A stretch of 64,000 bases of DNA. It comes from Cristatella mucedo. Its lineage: Eukaryota; Bryozoa; Phylactolaemata; Cristatellidae. Position 1 is the first letter of the stretch. Each line of letters opens with the position of its first letter. Positions 10,301-21,345 of this stretch are shown in pieces. The DNA is taken from the NCBI GenBank assembly GCA_009760855.2, contig WPIO01000044.1, forward strand, positions 2,305,393 to 2,369,392, given 5' to 3'. The notes beneath the pieces were generated by a model, which was not told the DNA's origin, searched no databases, and worked only from the letters and a program-made list of their open reading frames with translations. A program made the translations under genes and the position numbers.

Positions 10301-11699
10301 TTAAGCAATAACACATGGTTAATGAAATGCAAGATATCTTGCTTAGATAGCATGCTAAAGCAAAGAAACACCATCTTTATATAGGCCAGAATGCTAAAGC
10401 ACCTAAGAATACACTTAGGCCACCTTTACTCAGGGCCCTTTTTAGTTGGAGCTCGGGTAGTAGTATGAGCTACATCCTGCACGGTACGCACGAAAGTCAT
10501 AAATCACCACCTTGCTCCACCCGATTCTGTTTGAATCGAGCCCTCAGATCCCTCGAGGCCCATCCCGAGTTTCTCAAAATATATAATCTACAGCCCCAAA
10601 TAAAGCTACCGGCCTTTTTTGTTTGAAAATATATCGTTACATAGTTTAACCTATACAGTTTCTGCTTGTTATGTTATTTTGTCTTGTCGCAATTAAAAAA
10701 CCAAGAATTTAGCAAGATTTTATTCGATCGTGACTTGCGTACTTGAATGTAACTTGATTGCGGCTTGAGTGTAACGCCAAATAAGTTACAACAACGGAAT
10801 CTATCTTCAACGTAATATCACTTTGTGGAAGATAATTAATTTTATTGCTTTCCACACAGTCGCAATTTTTAGCTAAGTGTCAGTTTTGCGTTGATTTATC
10901 TAATTGCTTGCATAAGTTCAATAATTAAAGACTCAATCTGCACGTTTCATTTTTCCCTTTAAGTCAACTTGTACCAAACCATTAGATGTTAGCGTACTAT
11001 AAGCAAAGATTGGGACGTGCTCAAATAAGGTAAGGTTAGATAGGGGCAGCGAAGTTTGTCCATGCATTCATGACATTATATCTGGACCTTTGTAACTCAC
11101 TACTTTTGTATCTTATTGTCTGTGCAAAGCTTGTCTGTCGCAAGCCTGCTCTTGTCACATTACCTAACGTTACGTCTCTTCACCCTGCACCGGCGCTCTG
11201 TCTAGCAGTATATTGACTACATCGGTCCTGGCACTCCGCTGGCAATAATTCTTCCGGATAGCGAGTCTAGCCGTCCGTCTAGTCATCCGGATAGCCATCT
11301 AAAGCACGTTACGATTTTGCTTAGGCAGGAATAGCGTCTTCTGCGATCGACCAGCGATCAATCCAATAGATACAATCGCCCCCCCAGAATGATGGAGGCG
11401 AAGCCGAAAGGCACTTGATCAATGCGTGATTTCCTGACAATTTCTGCAGCTAGCCTAGGCGCGTAATCTGTTGTGTGAGGAAATGAGAGTGAATTGATGT
11501 CGCGCCTGAAAGACGGATAGTACAGCAAGCAAAGCGCTGGTAACTCGGGATGGTTTGATTTTAATGGCAACTGAGTTTGCTTGCACGGCACTGGCAAGTC
11601 CGCATCTCGGCATTCAATTGATACAAGTGAATTACTTTTTAAATTTTGCCTATATGAGCTGCAATTGTGCATTTAAAATTGTCATCGATGGGCTCATCC
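10301..11699. other. No gene recognised
   Basis: AT-rich intronic sequence. The phrase TGTTTGAATCGAGCCCTCAG near 10528 resembles a SINE B-box region. A reverse-strand open stretch at 11358-11672 has no recognisable domain. Nothing else could be supported. Confidence 0.4.
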
Positions 11700-11797
11700 G
11701 GATGTATTTTCTTTCCAGCCGAGTTTAAATGCTCGTAAAGAGATTTAGTTCCCAAATAAGCTATACGATTTAATTTATTATTATTATTATTTTGTCA
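11700..11797 (+). repeat. LINE-A/SINE 3' tail with (TTA)n
   Basis: CGTAAAGAGATTTAGTTCCC, then AAATAAGCTATACGATTTAA and TTATTATTATTATT. This is the inner part of the shared hairpin followed by the A-type tail; the outer stem has decayed. Confidence 0.6.
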
Positions 11798-12051
11798 GTG
11801 ACAAGCTACATTAAACGATCTAAAAAAAAACTTTCCTTTGTATTCTCAAAACCCCGATTTTCTCTGAACTCAGACTTCATGCCATGTATTTTTTGTTCGT
11901 CTTTTCACTTTTGCCAAACTCTTATTTATATGTGTGAACTCTTCAAAAGCTGGGGAAAATAAAGACAAAACAAAACCAGCACAAGTTTTCAAGCGTAGAT
12001 TGCAATTTTGTACTGAAATCTAACAAAATGCAAAATTATATATATTTGCAG

Positions 12052-12115
12052 ATTGGCGTCTTATCTATACATATAAAAAAATGCAAACACTTGAAGTTGA
12101 TTGACGCACTCAAGG
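12052..12115 (+). CDS. C2-domain gene, exon 2 (first C2 strand)
   Basis: Preceded by a pyrimidine/TA-rich tract and TTTGCAG (12045-12051) and followed by GTATGT. It encodes IGVLSIHIKKCKHLKLIDAL, the G-x-L-x-V-x-I-x-x-C/A-x-x-L pattern of the first strand of a C2 domain. The exon starts in phase 0 (fits 8675) and ends in phase 1 (fits 16808). The loop after KLIDALK lacks the usual first aspartate pair of calcium-binding C2 domains, so this C2 may not bind calcium. Confidence 0.65.
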
Positions 12116-12825
12116 GTATGTCATTTAAAATCGCATCTTTTATTGTCACTTTGTTGTCGATTAATTTTGTTAGTTATACATATGAAGGTAAGGAAAATAG
12201 TGATGACCGATTAATGTCTAAGAGTCGTTGTATGAATTCACTTAAGTGGTAATGCTTTTACGTAAACCATCTGTTACATGTATTTTGTGAACATCACATG
12301 GTTTTCGGGAGTTAAGCTTTAGGTTACAGGAAATTAGTATCTTGACCGTTGATTCATTCGAAGATCGACATGGAAAAAAATTCAAATTTTATTTTTAAAA
12401 TGCTGTGCTCACCACTTTTACATTTAAGAGTCAATTTCAGAATATTCCTAACTGACAGCATTAGTTTCTTCTGAATGATCAATGCCATGCAAGCCTTCTA
12501 TCTTAAAAGTTGTGTTACGAGGCTTGCCGCCAAGGCCAGAGTCAGATGTGCTCAGTCAATCACGCGCTTGACTGTCACGTCACGTTTGCTTGTGTGACCG
12601 CGAAGATAGAGCTGGCTTTCTTATCGTCTACAGTAGGCCTTATCATTTCTACACATTTTGATGATGTATTTACCTCTATACCGCTGCGTGCTATGTTTTT
12701 GAATTGCACAATGCACGCGAAATTCTGTTTCGTGTTCACATGGAGCCTTAATTTTAGAAAGCAATTAAGTGACCAGCCTTTAGGGTGAACGGTGATTAGC
12801 TTCCGGATAGTTTAAGAATACATCT
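12116..12825. other. Intronic, nothing recognised
   Basis: AT-rich. Short open stretches (for example 12510-12788) have no domain signature and no convincing splice pair. Confidence 0.4.
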
Positions 12826-12895
12826 TTTGTAAAGCGCCATATGAGAACTTGATCTCTATTTAGGCGCTTTAGAACTTTCTGCAAGAGAAGCAATA
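12826..12895 (-). repeat. Reverse-strand LINE-A/SINE hairpin tail
   Basis: TTTTGTAAAGCGCCATATGA, then GAACTTGATCTCTATTTAGGCGCTTTAGAA: the outer stem AAAGCGCC/GGCGCTTT and inner GAGA pairing are kept. No coding part is attached. Confidence 0.75.
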
Positions 12896-13489
12896 GCTAG
12901 TAGCTATTCCGTAGACACTTAGAAGCACGACTGTACAGCGCCAGCCATAGCGTACATCTCAGTTAGTTCGAAGCCCTAAGTATAACAAACTAATAGGTGA
13001 GTTGGGGTTTTTATACCGTCTAAATTTCGACGATGGCATATATGGTTCCTCATCGTAATAATGCAGGAACTGTTGGTAATCTTAAGCATTTTCATAATCC
13101 GACAGCTTTGGTGTACACATGTTTCCCCACGAGTCGAAAACTTGAAGTATTTGTCAGTAGAGGATTAAAAGTACACAAAAGGTACTATCTCACTTTCGAA
13201 AAATAAAAACCAATATTTTAGAGGCTGAAAATCCGCTTACTCAGACGGCTGTTTCAGACGAAAAAAGTTGCAACAATGAACGCGGTCCATGCTTAGTGTA
13301 CTCAAACAGGGTGAATGAGCTTAGCACGAACCGCCAACGAAATCCCAAATCGCTTCCACTAAACTTTTGTCACACAATTGAATGTACAGTAACGCTCGAT
13401 ATGACGTTGAGCGGGCTGCGTCGCCTCGGTAAAGTGCGTCCCCCACTCCCGACTAGCGGTTCGGTGAGCGAGTTCGAAATCAGTAGTGC

Positions 13490-14400
13490 CATAGGAGAGT
13501 TTTGCACCAGCTGTAATCGCCTGGTTGCACATGCCGGTTGGTCAGCAAGCAGTGAGTTATAGAGGTCAAGACGGGATGTCACAAATACATGGACCAACTT
13601 AGACATGGTATCCTTATCTAAACAAGCCCAAATTTTAGCAATGTTATATAGCTGAAAGTAGGCAGACTTGACTGTGGAGCTGATGTGGTCGTCTAACGAG
13701 AGGTCACTTTGGAACATGACACCTAGATTCCGAGCTGATTCAACAGGAGATATGCTGACAGAGCCAATTTTGAGCGTCAGCCTTTCCAATTTGTGAATCA
13801 CACCGGATTTGCCAATAACTAGTAAGTTAGTTTTATCAACGTTTTGTTTCAGAAAAGTTGCTGTCATCCATGTGCGGATGTCATCAATACATGCAGTAAG
13901 TGAGTTGAGAGAATTCGAAGTGCTCGAAGGCTGGGATTCTACCGGAGATATGCTGGCAGAGCCGATTTTGTGTGTTAGGTTTTCCAATTTCTGAATTACA
14001 CTTGGTTTTCCCATAGCTAGTAGGTTGGTTTTATCATCAGTCAATTGAAGAAAATTTGCTGTCATCAATGTGCAGATGCCATCAATACGTGCAGCAAGGG
14101 AGGTGAGAGAATTCGATGTGCTGTAGGGCTGGGAAGGATCAAAGCAGAGGTACCACCGAGTCTCATCTGCCGTGAGAGCCTTGATTGTGAAGGAAATAAA
14201 GAGTGAAAGCCTTGATTGTGCCCGGCAATCACACCGGCAAGAGGAAGAGTATACACCGAGAGAAGAACGGGACCAAGCACAGAGCTCTGAGGTACCCAAT
14301 ACTTCGGTGGTTCCTCGGATGATCTGGCCGAGGTTGACAGGTTAGCTGACATCAATCTGCTGCTCATGTGAAGAGCAGGCCGAGGCGATAGGCAGAAATG
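13490..14400 (-). mobile_element. LINE-A copy with internal RT duplication
   Basis: Reverse-strand copy covering motif B (VLGTSELCAWSRSSLGVYSS region, frameshifted), the post-motif C region, and the C-terminus up to ATRRLQLVQNS. A segment of about 65 codons is present twice in tandem, in frame: QPYSTSNSL...SPVES at about 13936-14132 and QPSSTSNSL...SPVES at about 13738-13935. The two differ at many positions, so the duplication is old or joined two different copies. The YVDD block itself is missing. A 5' and 3' truncated pseudogene in an intron, antisense to the C2 gene. Confidence 0.88.
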
Positions 14401-15244
14401 CCTCATTGCTCATGAGCCTCCCGCTCACGCTAAATCCTCATCGTGATCCTACCACAACAGCTGCACCCTCTTGCTCACTTATCGAGGACAAAGTGTTTTT
14501 CAGCAAGAAATTCTTCTGTGCTAAAATTACCCTAGACTAACGCTACGCTACAAGGGCTCTCATTCTTCTCTCCCCCAAAGCCCCGTGGTCACGTCTCAGT
14601 CTGCCTCAGCGTACACCAGAGTATCGACATCACACACATCGCTCGATCTCCCACCTACTCTCGCTCTTACCTCGCATACCAGGGCTTGGCATTAGTTCAG
14701 AGAAGGGCATGCGTGGCTCACGTAAGCTGTCTGAACGGCAATCCAGCCCTTCCAGGGTGTTGTACATATGTATTATTATTACTATTATTCTAATAGCACA
14801 CGTTTTCCCAGACGATCCATAATGCCTCGCGACTATTAGCTACGATCTTGACTGCTGAACTGCGATTACAAACTACGAGCTTTGTCGCTGAATTCTAACT
14901 GAGCAGCTTAAGAAATAACTGCGATAGGTTGAGGCTTATGAGCAGTGCGATGTATTACTATGTAAACACGAGATAATTGCAGGACTTGTAACCAGGCCGT
15001 TATACAATGCATGGGTCTGGCTGCAGTGGGTATTTTGGAGCAACGGTCTGCCGATCGGTGAGTACTAGAGCTGAGTGTGAGCTGCTGTAAGCCTGTCAGC
15101 GAGTGGACTGGAGGTCAAATGTGGGTATCGGCCGTAAAATGCAGGTTACGGTTCACACTCTTTCTACTATGTTGTTTTTGCTAGCGCTGCTTGCAGAATA
15201 ACGAGCGCTATGTCATTATCGTTGGCATATTGCAAGCTTCAGAC
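14401..15244. other. No gene recognised
   Basis: Contains a short TTATTATTACTATTATT run at about 14769-14791, which may be the end of an A-type element, but no hairpin before it. Otherwise unassigned intronic sequence. Confidence 0.4.
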
Positions 15245-16142
15245 CTTTGCAAATTGCAAGCATTTTATCTCCAGTTGAATCAGCTCGAAATCTAGGTGTC
15301 ATATTCCAAAGCAACCTCTCGTTAGACGACCATATCAGCTCCACAATCAAATCTGCATATTTTCAGCTTCATAACATTGCTAAAATTCGGGCTTGTTTAG
15401 ATACAGATACCACATCTAAGTTGGTCCATGCATTCGTGACATCCCGTCTCGACTAATGCAACTCACTGCTTACTGGCCTACCAGCATGTGCGATCAGGCG
15501 ATTGCAGCTGGTGCAAAACTCGGCAGCTAGACTTGTCTGTCGTGAGCGTCGCAGTTGCCACATTACTCCACTTCTCGCCGACCTGCACTGGCTACCAGTC
15601 AAGCAACGGATTGACTTCAAGGTTTTATCTCTCACTTTTAGGTCACTTCATTCTATGGCTCCAGCCTATCTTTCAGATATACTACCCCATCAGGCCAAGC
15701 ATCGTACCACCCGCTTTTCGGAATCCAACAGTCTACAAATACCTCGTACAAACCTTAAATCTTTTGGAGACCGTGCATTTAGTTCGTATGCTCCCAAAGC
15801 CTGGAACTCCCTCCCGACCTGCGTCAGAACATCTCCTGACCTGACCACATTTAAAAAGAATTTAAAAACACCTATTTAGGATAGCATTTAGCGGGTCCCT
15901 GTGATTCGTCCTTCACGTGCTTATGCGTGCTGACACTGTGCATGCTGCCACTAACCACATTTGCATGCTGACCCTGTGCATGTCACCCCTAACCATATTA
16001 TTCATTTTGTTTGTTTTTCAAGCATGATTTTACTTACCATTCAATTGCATTTCACTTTGCAGCAAATGTAAAGCACCTAGAGAGAGATTAAGTTCTCTGA
16101 GGGCGCTTTATCAAGTGAATTATTATTATTATTATTATTATG
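15245..16142 (+). mobile_element. LINE-A copy, C-terminal half and 3' UTR
   Basis: Starts in the IASILSPVESARNLGVIFQS region, continues through LHWLPVKQRIDFKVLSLTF and FSSYAPKAWNSLPTCVRTSP, and ends with a complete 3' UTR: hairpin at about 16066-16110 and (TTA)n to 16141. One TAA replaces a codon in SRLD*CNSLL near 15455 and there is one frameshift. It closely resembles the copy at 29930-30572 (shared TCTATGGCTCCAGCC), which points to one subfamily. Confidence 0.93.
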
Positions 16143-16289
16143 CCGATACTCGAACTAGTGGGAGTTTCTCGGTCATAACACATCCGAACCAATCGAAGCA
16201 TTCGTGCGAGCTCGATCAATTCCTTTGGGCTATTCTTTTACACGGGGAGGCAAGACCTCTGTAGGAGGCGCGCATTCGATCTGTTTATT

Positions 16290-16477
16290 ACAGCATTTGG
16301 TGGGTCTTTGTGATTCGTCTTTCGTGTGCATGTACCTGCTTACACTGACGTCTGCTGCCTGAGGATGTTACCGCCGAAAATTTGATATTGCTTTAAATGC
16401 AGCATCTATAAAGCGCCTAGAGTGAGATTCACTTCTCTGAAGGTGCTATACAAATGTGGTATTATTACTATTATTAT
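16290..16477 (+). mobile_element. LINE-A 3' UTR, diverged
   Basis: TATTACAGCATTTGGTGGGT opens the UTR, then the CTGACGTCTGCTGCC region, the hairpin with TAAAGCGCCTAGAGTGAGAT and TTCTCTGAAGGTGCTATACA, and a TTA-type tail. The ACAAATG after the hairpin is SINE-like, so this may be from a sister family. Confidence 0.75.
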
Positions 16478-16538
16478 GAAGCTCTTAAGCAAATTTTAAG
16501 AAAGAGATTAACACTTTTTTCTGAAATAGAGCTCAAAT

Positions 16539-16691
16539 GGCTGCTGGGGTTGCACGACTTCAACATGCACGTTGCGATGATGTGAATAGGTTTTCAGGGG
16601 GGACTGTCACTTTTTCAAATGGGCCGATCGTGAAACAATCTGCTCTTGAATTCGAATGTATAGCACCACAATTTCGACGATTCCCATAGCC
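16539..16691 (+). CDS. Short unrecognised open frame before C2 exon 3
   Basis: ATG at 16539 opens about 50 codons (MAAGVARLQHARCDDVNRFS at the start) ending at TAG near 16691, not matching any repeat in the window. It precedes C2 exon 3 but is not phase-compatible with exons 2 and 3, so it is not part of the proposed C2 transcript. May be chance. Confidence 0.15.
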
Positions 16692-16807
16692 TCTGCTTAC
16701 GGTCATGGTTTAGTGGCAGAAATTGTTTTGGCTACTAATGTTCTATATTGCGTAGAGCACTGGAAGGACTTTTGTTCGAAAAAATGATTGCATGCCTGCC
16801 GTTATAG

Positions 16808-16947
16808 ATTTCTCCAAGCAGTCTGCTGTCAATGTTTACTTCAAGCTCAGTGTAGGAGATTCCATGAAAATAACTACTGTCAATAGCTGCAAATATGGAA
16901 ACAAGTCAAGCATGGTGCTGGACGACATGAAGCATTTTGTTTTGGAG
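16808..16947 (+). CDS. C2-domain gene, exon 3 (middle C2 strands)
   Basis: Acceptor TTATAG at 16802-16807 and donor GAG|GTACTA. With the last base of exon 2 the junction codon is GAT. It encodes FSKQSAVNVYFKLSVGDSMK, then TTVNSC, and ends MVLDDMKHFVLE. This matches C2 strands 3-5: the NVYFKLSVGDSMKITT pattern (D-x-YVKV-x-L-G-x-x-x-x-x-T) and a -VLDDMKHFVLE equivalent of the PVWNExFxFxV strand. Length 140 nt, phase 1 in and 0 out. The acceptor is weak; an alternative at 16755 keeps the same frame but breaks the phase with exon 2. Confidence 0.65.
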
Positions 16948-17049
16948 GTACTAGTGTAGTCGCTGTATTAGGCGGCGTGCAATCTCTGTAGCTGCGTGCG
17001 CTTAATACCTACCTCTTTTTAGAAATTAGTCCAAAGCGTATGTCACCAT

Positions 17050-18235
17050 CGTAATGTAATGTATCTCCATCTGTAGCTACACAAACCAAAAAACTGTAGC
17101 TACACGAGCCACAAGTGGAAGTTGAATAGGAGTTTTTTTTTATTCATCTCGTGCAACAAAGAGAAAGTTAGTAGCACAGCCTAATCAGTAGGGCAGTCGA
17201 GGAAGTGAGTATTATGGAAGTTGCAACTCAGGACGGCTGGAGAGGATGTGCCACAGTCGGCAGCAAGAGAGAAGATGTCGAGGTATGGAAGTGAGTTCCA
17301 CAGTCTATGACCTGCAGACCAAAAGCTTCTATTGAAAATTGTCTTTAAGCAATGAAATGGAACAGCTAATTCATTGTCCATTGAGGAACCGAGGGTACGA
17401 AGAGGTTGAAACTGGTGCAGCAGCAGTTCGTCTAGGTGTAAAGGAGCCTACCATGGCAGGCCATATGGGTCAGTGTAAGAACTTTTCTCTGTCTTCGTTA
17501 ATCGACCGAAAGCAATCGCTTCAGAAAAGGAGACCCATGACTACATCTCTTGGGATTTGTCGACTATCCTTGCAGCAATAAACAGCATCAGCTGCAGAGG
17601 CTTAGAGAATTTTTGGTAATACAGCCAACATTGAATTACAGTTCTCCAGCATGGACAGAACCAAGAAGCCAGTAAGATCTTTAGCCATACACAGTAGTAG
17701 GCCAGAATCTTATAAATGGATCGAACGTGATGGCTAGCGGGAAATCTTCTTCCTAATGAAATATTTAAACGTCAAGAAGTTTTAAAAAAGAACACTTAAA
17801 TTATGAGCACATGATGACAGTCTTACTACAGCGTCTCCAATTAGAGGAGCGAAGTCTTCTGCAGGCTTAGGGTGGCCTATGAGTAGGAGTTTTTTTTATC
17901 ATCGTTTAGTTTAACGATGTTGGCATAATTCTAGGATCGAATGTCTGCAAGGAAAGCATTCAGTTTATCAGTTGCTGCAGGGACTTCCGATGGTTTAAAT
18001 GACAAATAATCGAATTGATAGCCGATCCCATGGGCCCGAATCACTTTTGCAAGAGGCTCGATGTAAATGGAGAAAAACAACAGGACAGTAAACGAACCTT
18101 TGTGGAACTCCACAAGCGACCTGTCTGCTGAATGAGACGTATACTCATTTATTACTTTTGGTTTAATGTAGTTACAGACAGAGACAGATAATGTTAAACT
18201 ACCTGTTGCGAGAACGGTATCTGAACACACTGATC
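17050..18235 (-). mobile_element. LINE-B copy, reverse strand, decayed
   Basis: Begins with reversed tail GTAATGTAATGTATCTCC (about 17053), then reversed C-terminal blocks (PRLWNSLP as GAGTTCCACAGTCTATGACC, and the LAVPF-LKT block). After a diverged middle it resumes with LNAFLADIRS, KPSE-PAAT and the IYIEPLAKVIRAHGIGY block at about 17935-18080. The motif C aspartates are lost. It lies antisense in an intron of the C2 gene. Confidence 0.83.
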
Positions 18236-18336
18236 TATGAAGAACCTAGGAGCAGTAAAAATTGAGCACATCAAATGAGCCACAAAAAAGCAGAATGATA
18301 TGTGGTTTGGCTAACCCAACGTAGCTATAAATGCTT

Positions 18337-18640
18337 AGCACGAATGGAAGTTATCACGGACGGTGCAAAAGCTATGAGGAACGGGTAGGATTTTAGCTTC
18401 CTTTTAGCTGCTGTAAAATCCGGAAATGGCGTGATGTCTGTCGGAAGTGAGTTCCAGTTAGTGGATGGGAAGCCTGACCAGGAAGTATTTGGTAGGAGAA
18501 AGAGAATAAGGTATTTTCGTAAGGTAGCAGAAAGGGAATGAAGGGAGCTAAGAGTGAGTGACATGACAGTGAAGTCAATACGCTTAGAAGCCCGTGCAGG
18601 TCAGTTAGAAGAGGTGCAATGGAGCAGTTGCGACACTAAC
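18337..18640 (-). mobile_element. LINE-A-like C-terminal fragment
   Basis: The reverse strand reads LSLTLSSLHSLS, NWNSLPTDITPFPDFTAAKR and KLKS-PFLIAFAPS, the same layout as LINE-A (SLTFRSLHSLA, WNSLPTCVRTSPDLTTFKKN, LKTHLFRTAF). The differences are too many for a direct copy, so it is probably an older sister family. Confidence 0.65.
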
Positions 18641-18883
18641 GTTAGCGTCTTATTGCAAAGGCAGAAAGACTTCCAGTTGATCAGAAATCTTGGGGGATGC
18701 TTTGTTAAAAATCTTAAAATGCATGGACCTGCTTGGCTGTGGCGTTCTAATCTAATAAGTCTGAAGTTTGACAATGTTTTGTAGTGGAAAGATTGACCTG
18801 ACTGCCGCTGGTGTAATAGACTATACTTTTAAATGTAATTAAATCTCTGAGAATAGTCGTCAACTAATAACTTCATTCTACAG

Positions 18884-19003
18884 GTTAACAGTTCTCTCAA
18901 TGATAGCAGCAACAAGGTGCGAATAATAATGATCGGCTTTCAAGGCCACGGTGGCCACAGGAAGATAGGTGAGAAGGATATACATCTCTTCAACATCATC
19001 AAG
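18884..19003 (+). CDS. C2-domain gene, exon 4 (last C2 strands)
   Basis: Acceptor TTCATTCTACAG, donor AAG|GTGTGT, 120 nt, phase 0 to 0, fitting exon 3. It encodes a stretch with KVRIIMIGFQ (C2 strand 6, the L-x-I-x-V-x-D position) and RKIGEKDIHLFNII (strand 7, the IGE-x-x-I-x-L pattern). Together exons 2-4 make about 107 residues with the strand order of one C2 domain. The aspartates of strand 6 are replaced by GFQ, again arguing against calcium binding. From memory the layout resembles the N-terminal C2 of C2CD6/CatSper-tau-type proteins; unverified. Confidence 0.65.
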
Positions 19004-19894
19004 GTGTGTATTCGATTAATTATCGTATTAGTTAAGTTACCTTGCCAGAGCTGCAGCAGCAATGGAGAGCATGTAAGGACAGTAGTTAGCTGCCAAAAGA
19101 GCCTGAAAACCCTGAAAATCCGCGAAAGACTTAGGAGATAGGACTTTGATAAACAAGAGATCAGTTTTGATTTGCTCAGATGAAAGCCTTAGTTCAAGAT
19201 TGAAATTCCTTCCTCCCCATTTTAATGACTTCGCCATATTGAATTTAAGGGGAATTTGAGCCATGACATCCCCACATCGGAACACTGCGTGAACAGCCAC
19301 ACGTAATGCAATATTGTAGCTTACAATAGAAGACAATACGCTTATCTTAATTCAGGATGGCAACCTACTAGCCGCTAATTGAGATAAGCTAAATTGTTTA
19401 CAGTTCTACGTGAACAAGCAAACACTCATGTGCGACTAATGACAAATTTAATAGCAAAAAACTCCAAGTTAGTTTTGGATTGAATCAAGATAACAAGCAA
19501 TGGCATAGTTTAAAGTAATATTGCCATCAAAATGGTACACTGAGGACTTTTCTTCTGTTATAAGATTCCTGTAGATGTGAAATGTCAAATTCAGTTGAAC
19601 GCGGAATTACGAAGCACTACCGGAGCTTAGTCAGCTGTGGCAGCGTAGCCAAGTTCACGGGTTCTAGTCTATTCCCACTAGGGCCCCCTACCATGTCCGT
19701 TCTTGGTCGTTACGCGGGTCCTCCGGCAACAGCGGTTCGCGGGTTATTGACCGGGTACACGACACTTTATATAATACACACGCACACGCTATACAGGGGG
19801 TAAACTAAACGAGCCTACAGGGAGGGTCCTATACATAGTACACGTATGGGTGCAAGACGACAAAGCAAACGCGAGCAAACGTGTTAGTTGGATT
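19004..19894. other. Intronic or intergenic, nothing recognised
   Basis: A locally GC-rich stretch at 19610-19830 contains TTTATATAATACACAC and ends before the satellite. It could be a promoter or an old LTR, but nothing decides this. Confidence 0.35.
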
Positions 19895-21345
19895 GCTGCG
19901 TCGAGCCGAGCCGTTGCCCTAGATTGCCATGCATTGCCGAGGTTGTACGAGCGCAATTGCTTAAAATGATGTGGTTGACTTTAACCAGTGTGCTTTGTAG
20001 CATGCATTACAAATTGAGGCATTGCGAAACCGATTTCAGGGCATTTGCATCAGATTGCTATGAATTGAGGCATTGGCCTGGGCCATTGCAGTCAATTGCA
20101 GTGCATTGCTGCCGAATGATCGAGGCAATTGGAGTGAAATTGTGGGATTACACAGTAACCAAAAATTAGAGCAACACGCCATCACTATTGAAGCTTAAAG
20201 TGTACGTATTCTGGTCGTTTATTGGCGGGTTGCGGTACATTGACGTACTGGCCCGGGCAGTTGCAGACGATTGCAGTGCATTGCTGCAGAATGGCCGAGG
20301 TAGTTACAGTGAAGTTATGCGAGTACACAATAACCGAAGAGTAGAGCAGCGTGCAATCATAATTAGAACTTCTAATGTACGCGTTCTGGTCGCTGTGTGT
20401 CGGATTGCAGCGGATTTTGGCGGATTGAGGTGGATTTCGGTATGGGACCGGGTCGTTGCAGTCGATTGCAATTCATTGCATGAGAACGTGTGCACAATAG
20501 AGCGAACTTTTGTGGATGCACTTTGAACTGAGTCTAGTCCTATATGCAATGTTAATTAGAGCTCCATGACCGCGATTTGAGGGTGATTTGCAGTAGAATA
20601 GAGTGGATTGCGGTAGTTTTCCAGGTCATTTCAGGCGATTGCCGCCCATTGCCACAGTGCGAGGTTTCACAATTTTTTTATTTTACGTGGTTGTGCACAC
20701 AGCGCGGTGCACTTTAATATGCAATAAAAACTGGAGCTCGGCGCAATGTATTTTGATTTTTATGCAGTGGATTCTGTGGATTAAAGCGGATTGCGGTATT
20801 GTCCCGGGCTACTGCAGTCGATTGCAGCGAATTGCACGAGAACGGCCTTGCCAATGCAAGTGAAGTTTTTGTAATGCAATTGTCGCAGAGTGTGCTGTCA
20901 TATGCAATCAAAAAAGGAGCTCTTTGATCAGGATTTCTTTCGTTGTATGGTGGAATGCAGTGGATTGCGGTGGCTAGCGGTATTGGCCTGGGCCACTGCA
21001 ATCTTATTTCAGTGGACTTCGTGAGAACGCATGAGCGGAATCGCGCGAAGTATTCTGGGTACATTGTGCGTGTAGCGTAGTTTGATATTCCAGACTTTTT
21101 GGAGCTTCTCGCAGCAGATTTGGGGTCTCGATTTGACGAGAACTAGAATGGATTGCGGTGGATTGCGGTACAGGCGTCCGGCGTCGAAGCTCATTTGCAT
21201 AAGTGCGCGTGCGCGAAGCAACATGAGATTTTGTGGACAGATAAATTTGAACGTGTACTACAAGCGCAAAATTTGAGCACGACAACGCTTACGTCTGGTC
21301 GTTGCTAGCCTAATTAGAGTGGATTGCGGTAATTCGTCGAACCCC
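19895..21345. repeat. Diverged satellite, unit about 180 bp, 8-9 copies
   Basis: A landmark of the type GGCCYGGGCC-ATTGCAGTCRATTGCA recurs at about 19911, 20083, 20258, 20453, 20626, 20809 and 20993, with spacings of 171, 175, 195, 173, 183 and 184. A second landmark (ATATGCAAT...GGAGCTC) recurs near 20541, 20716, 20900 and 21085. A GGATTGCGGT motif precedes the first landmark in most units and is itself repeated in short tandems. The last partial units are at about 21150 and 21320. Units differ considerably, so the array is old. All reading frames here are by-products. Confidence 0.85.

Noticed and set aside
10000-10374. 124-residue reverse-strand open frame
   Set aside because: It overlaps reversed LINE-like tail words, has no domain and lies in AT-rich DNA.
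19888-21285. Several overlapping open frames on both strands
   Set aside because: They lie in the 180-bp satellite and recur only because the unit recurs.
19895-21345. CRISPR array
   Set aside because: Units of about 180 bp are contiguous and diverged, without short identical repeats and unique spacers; and this is animal DNA.
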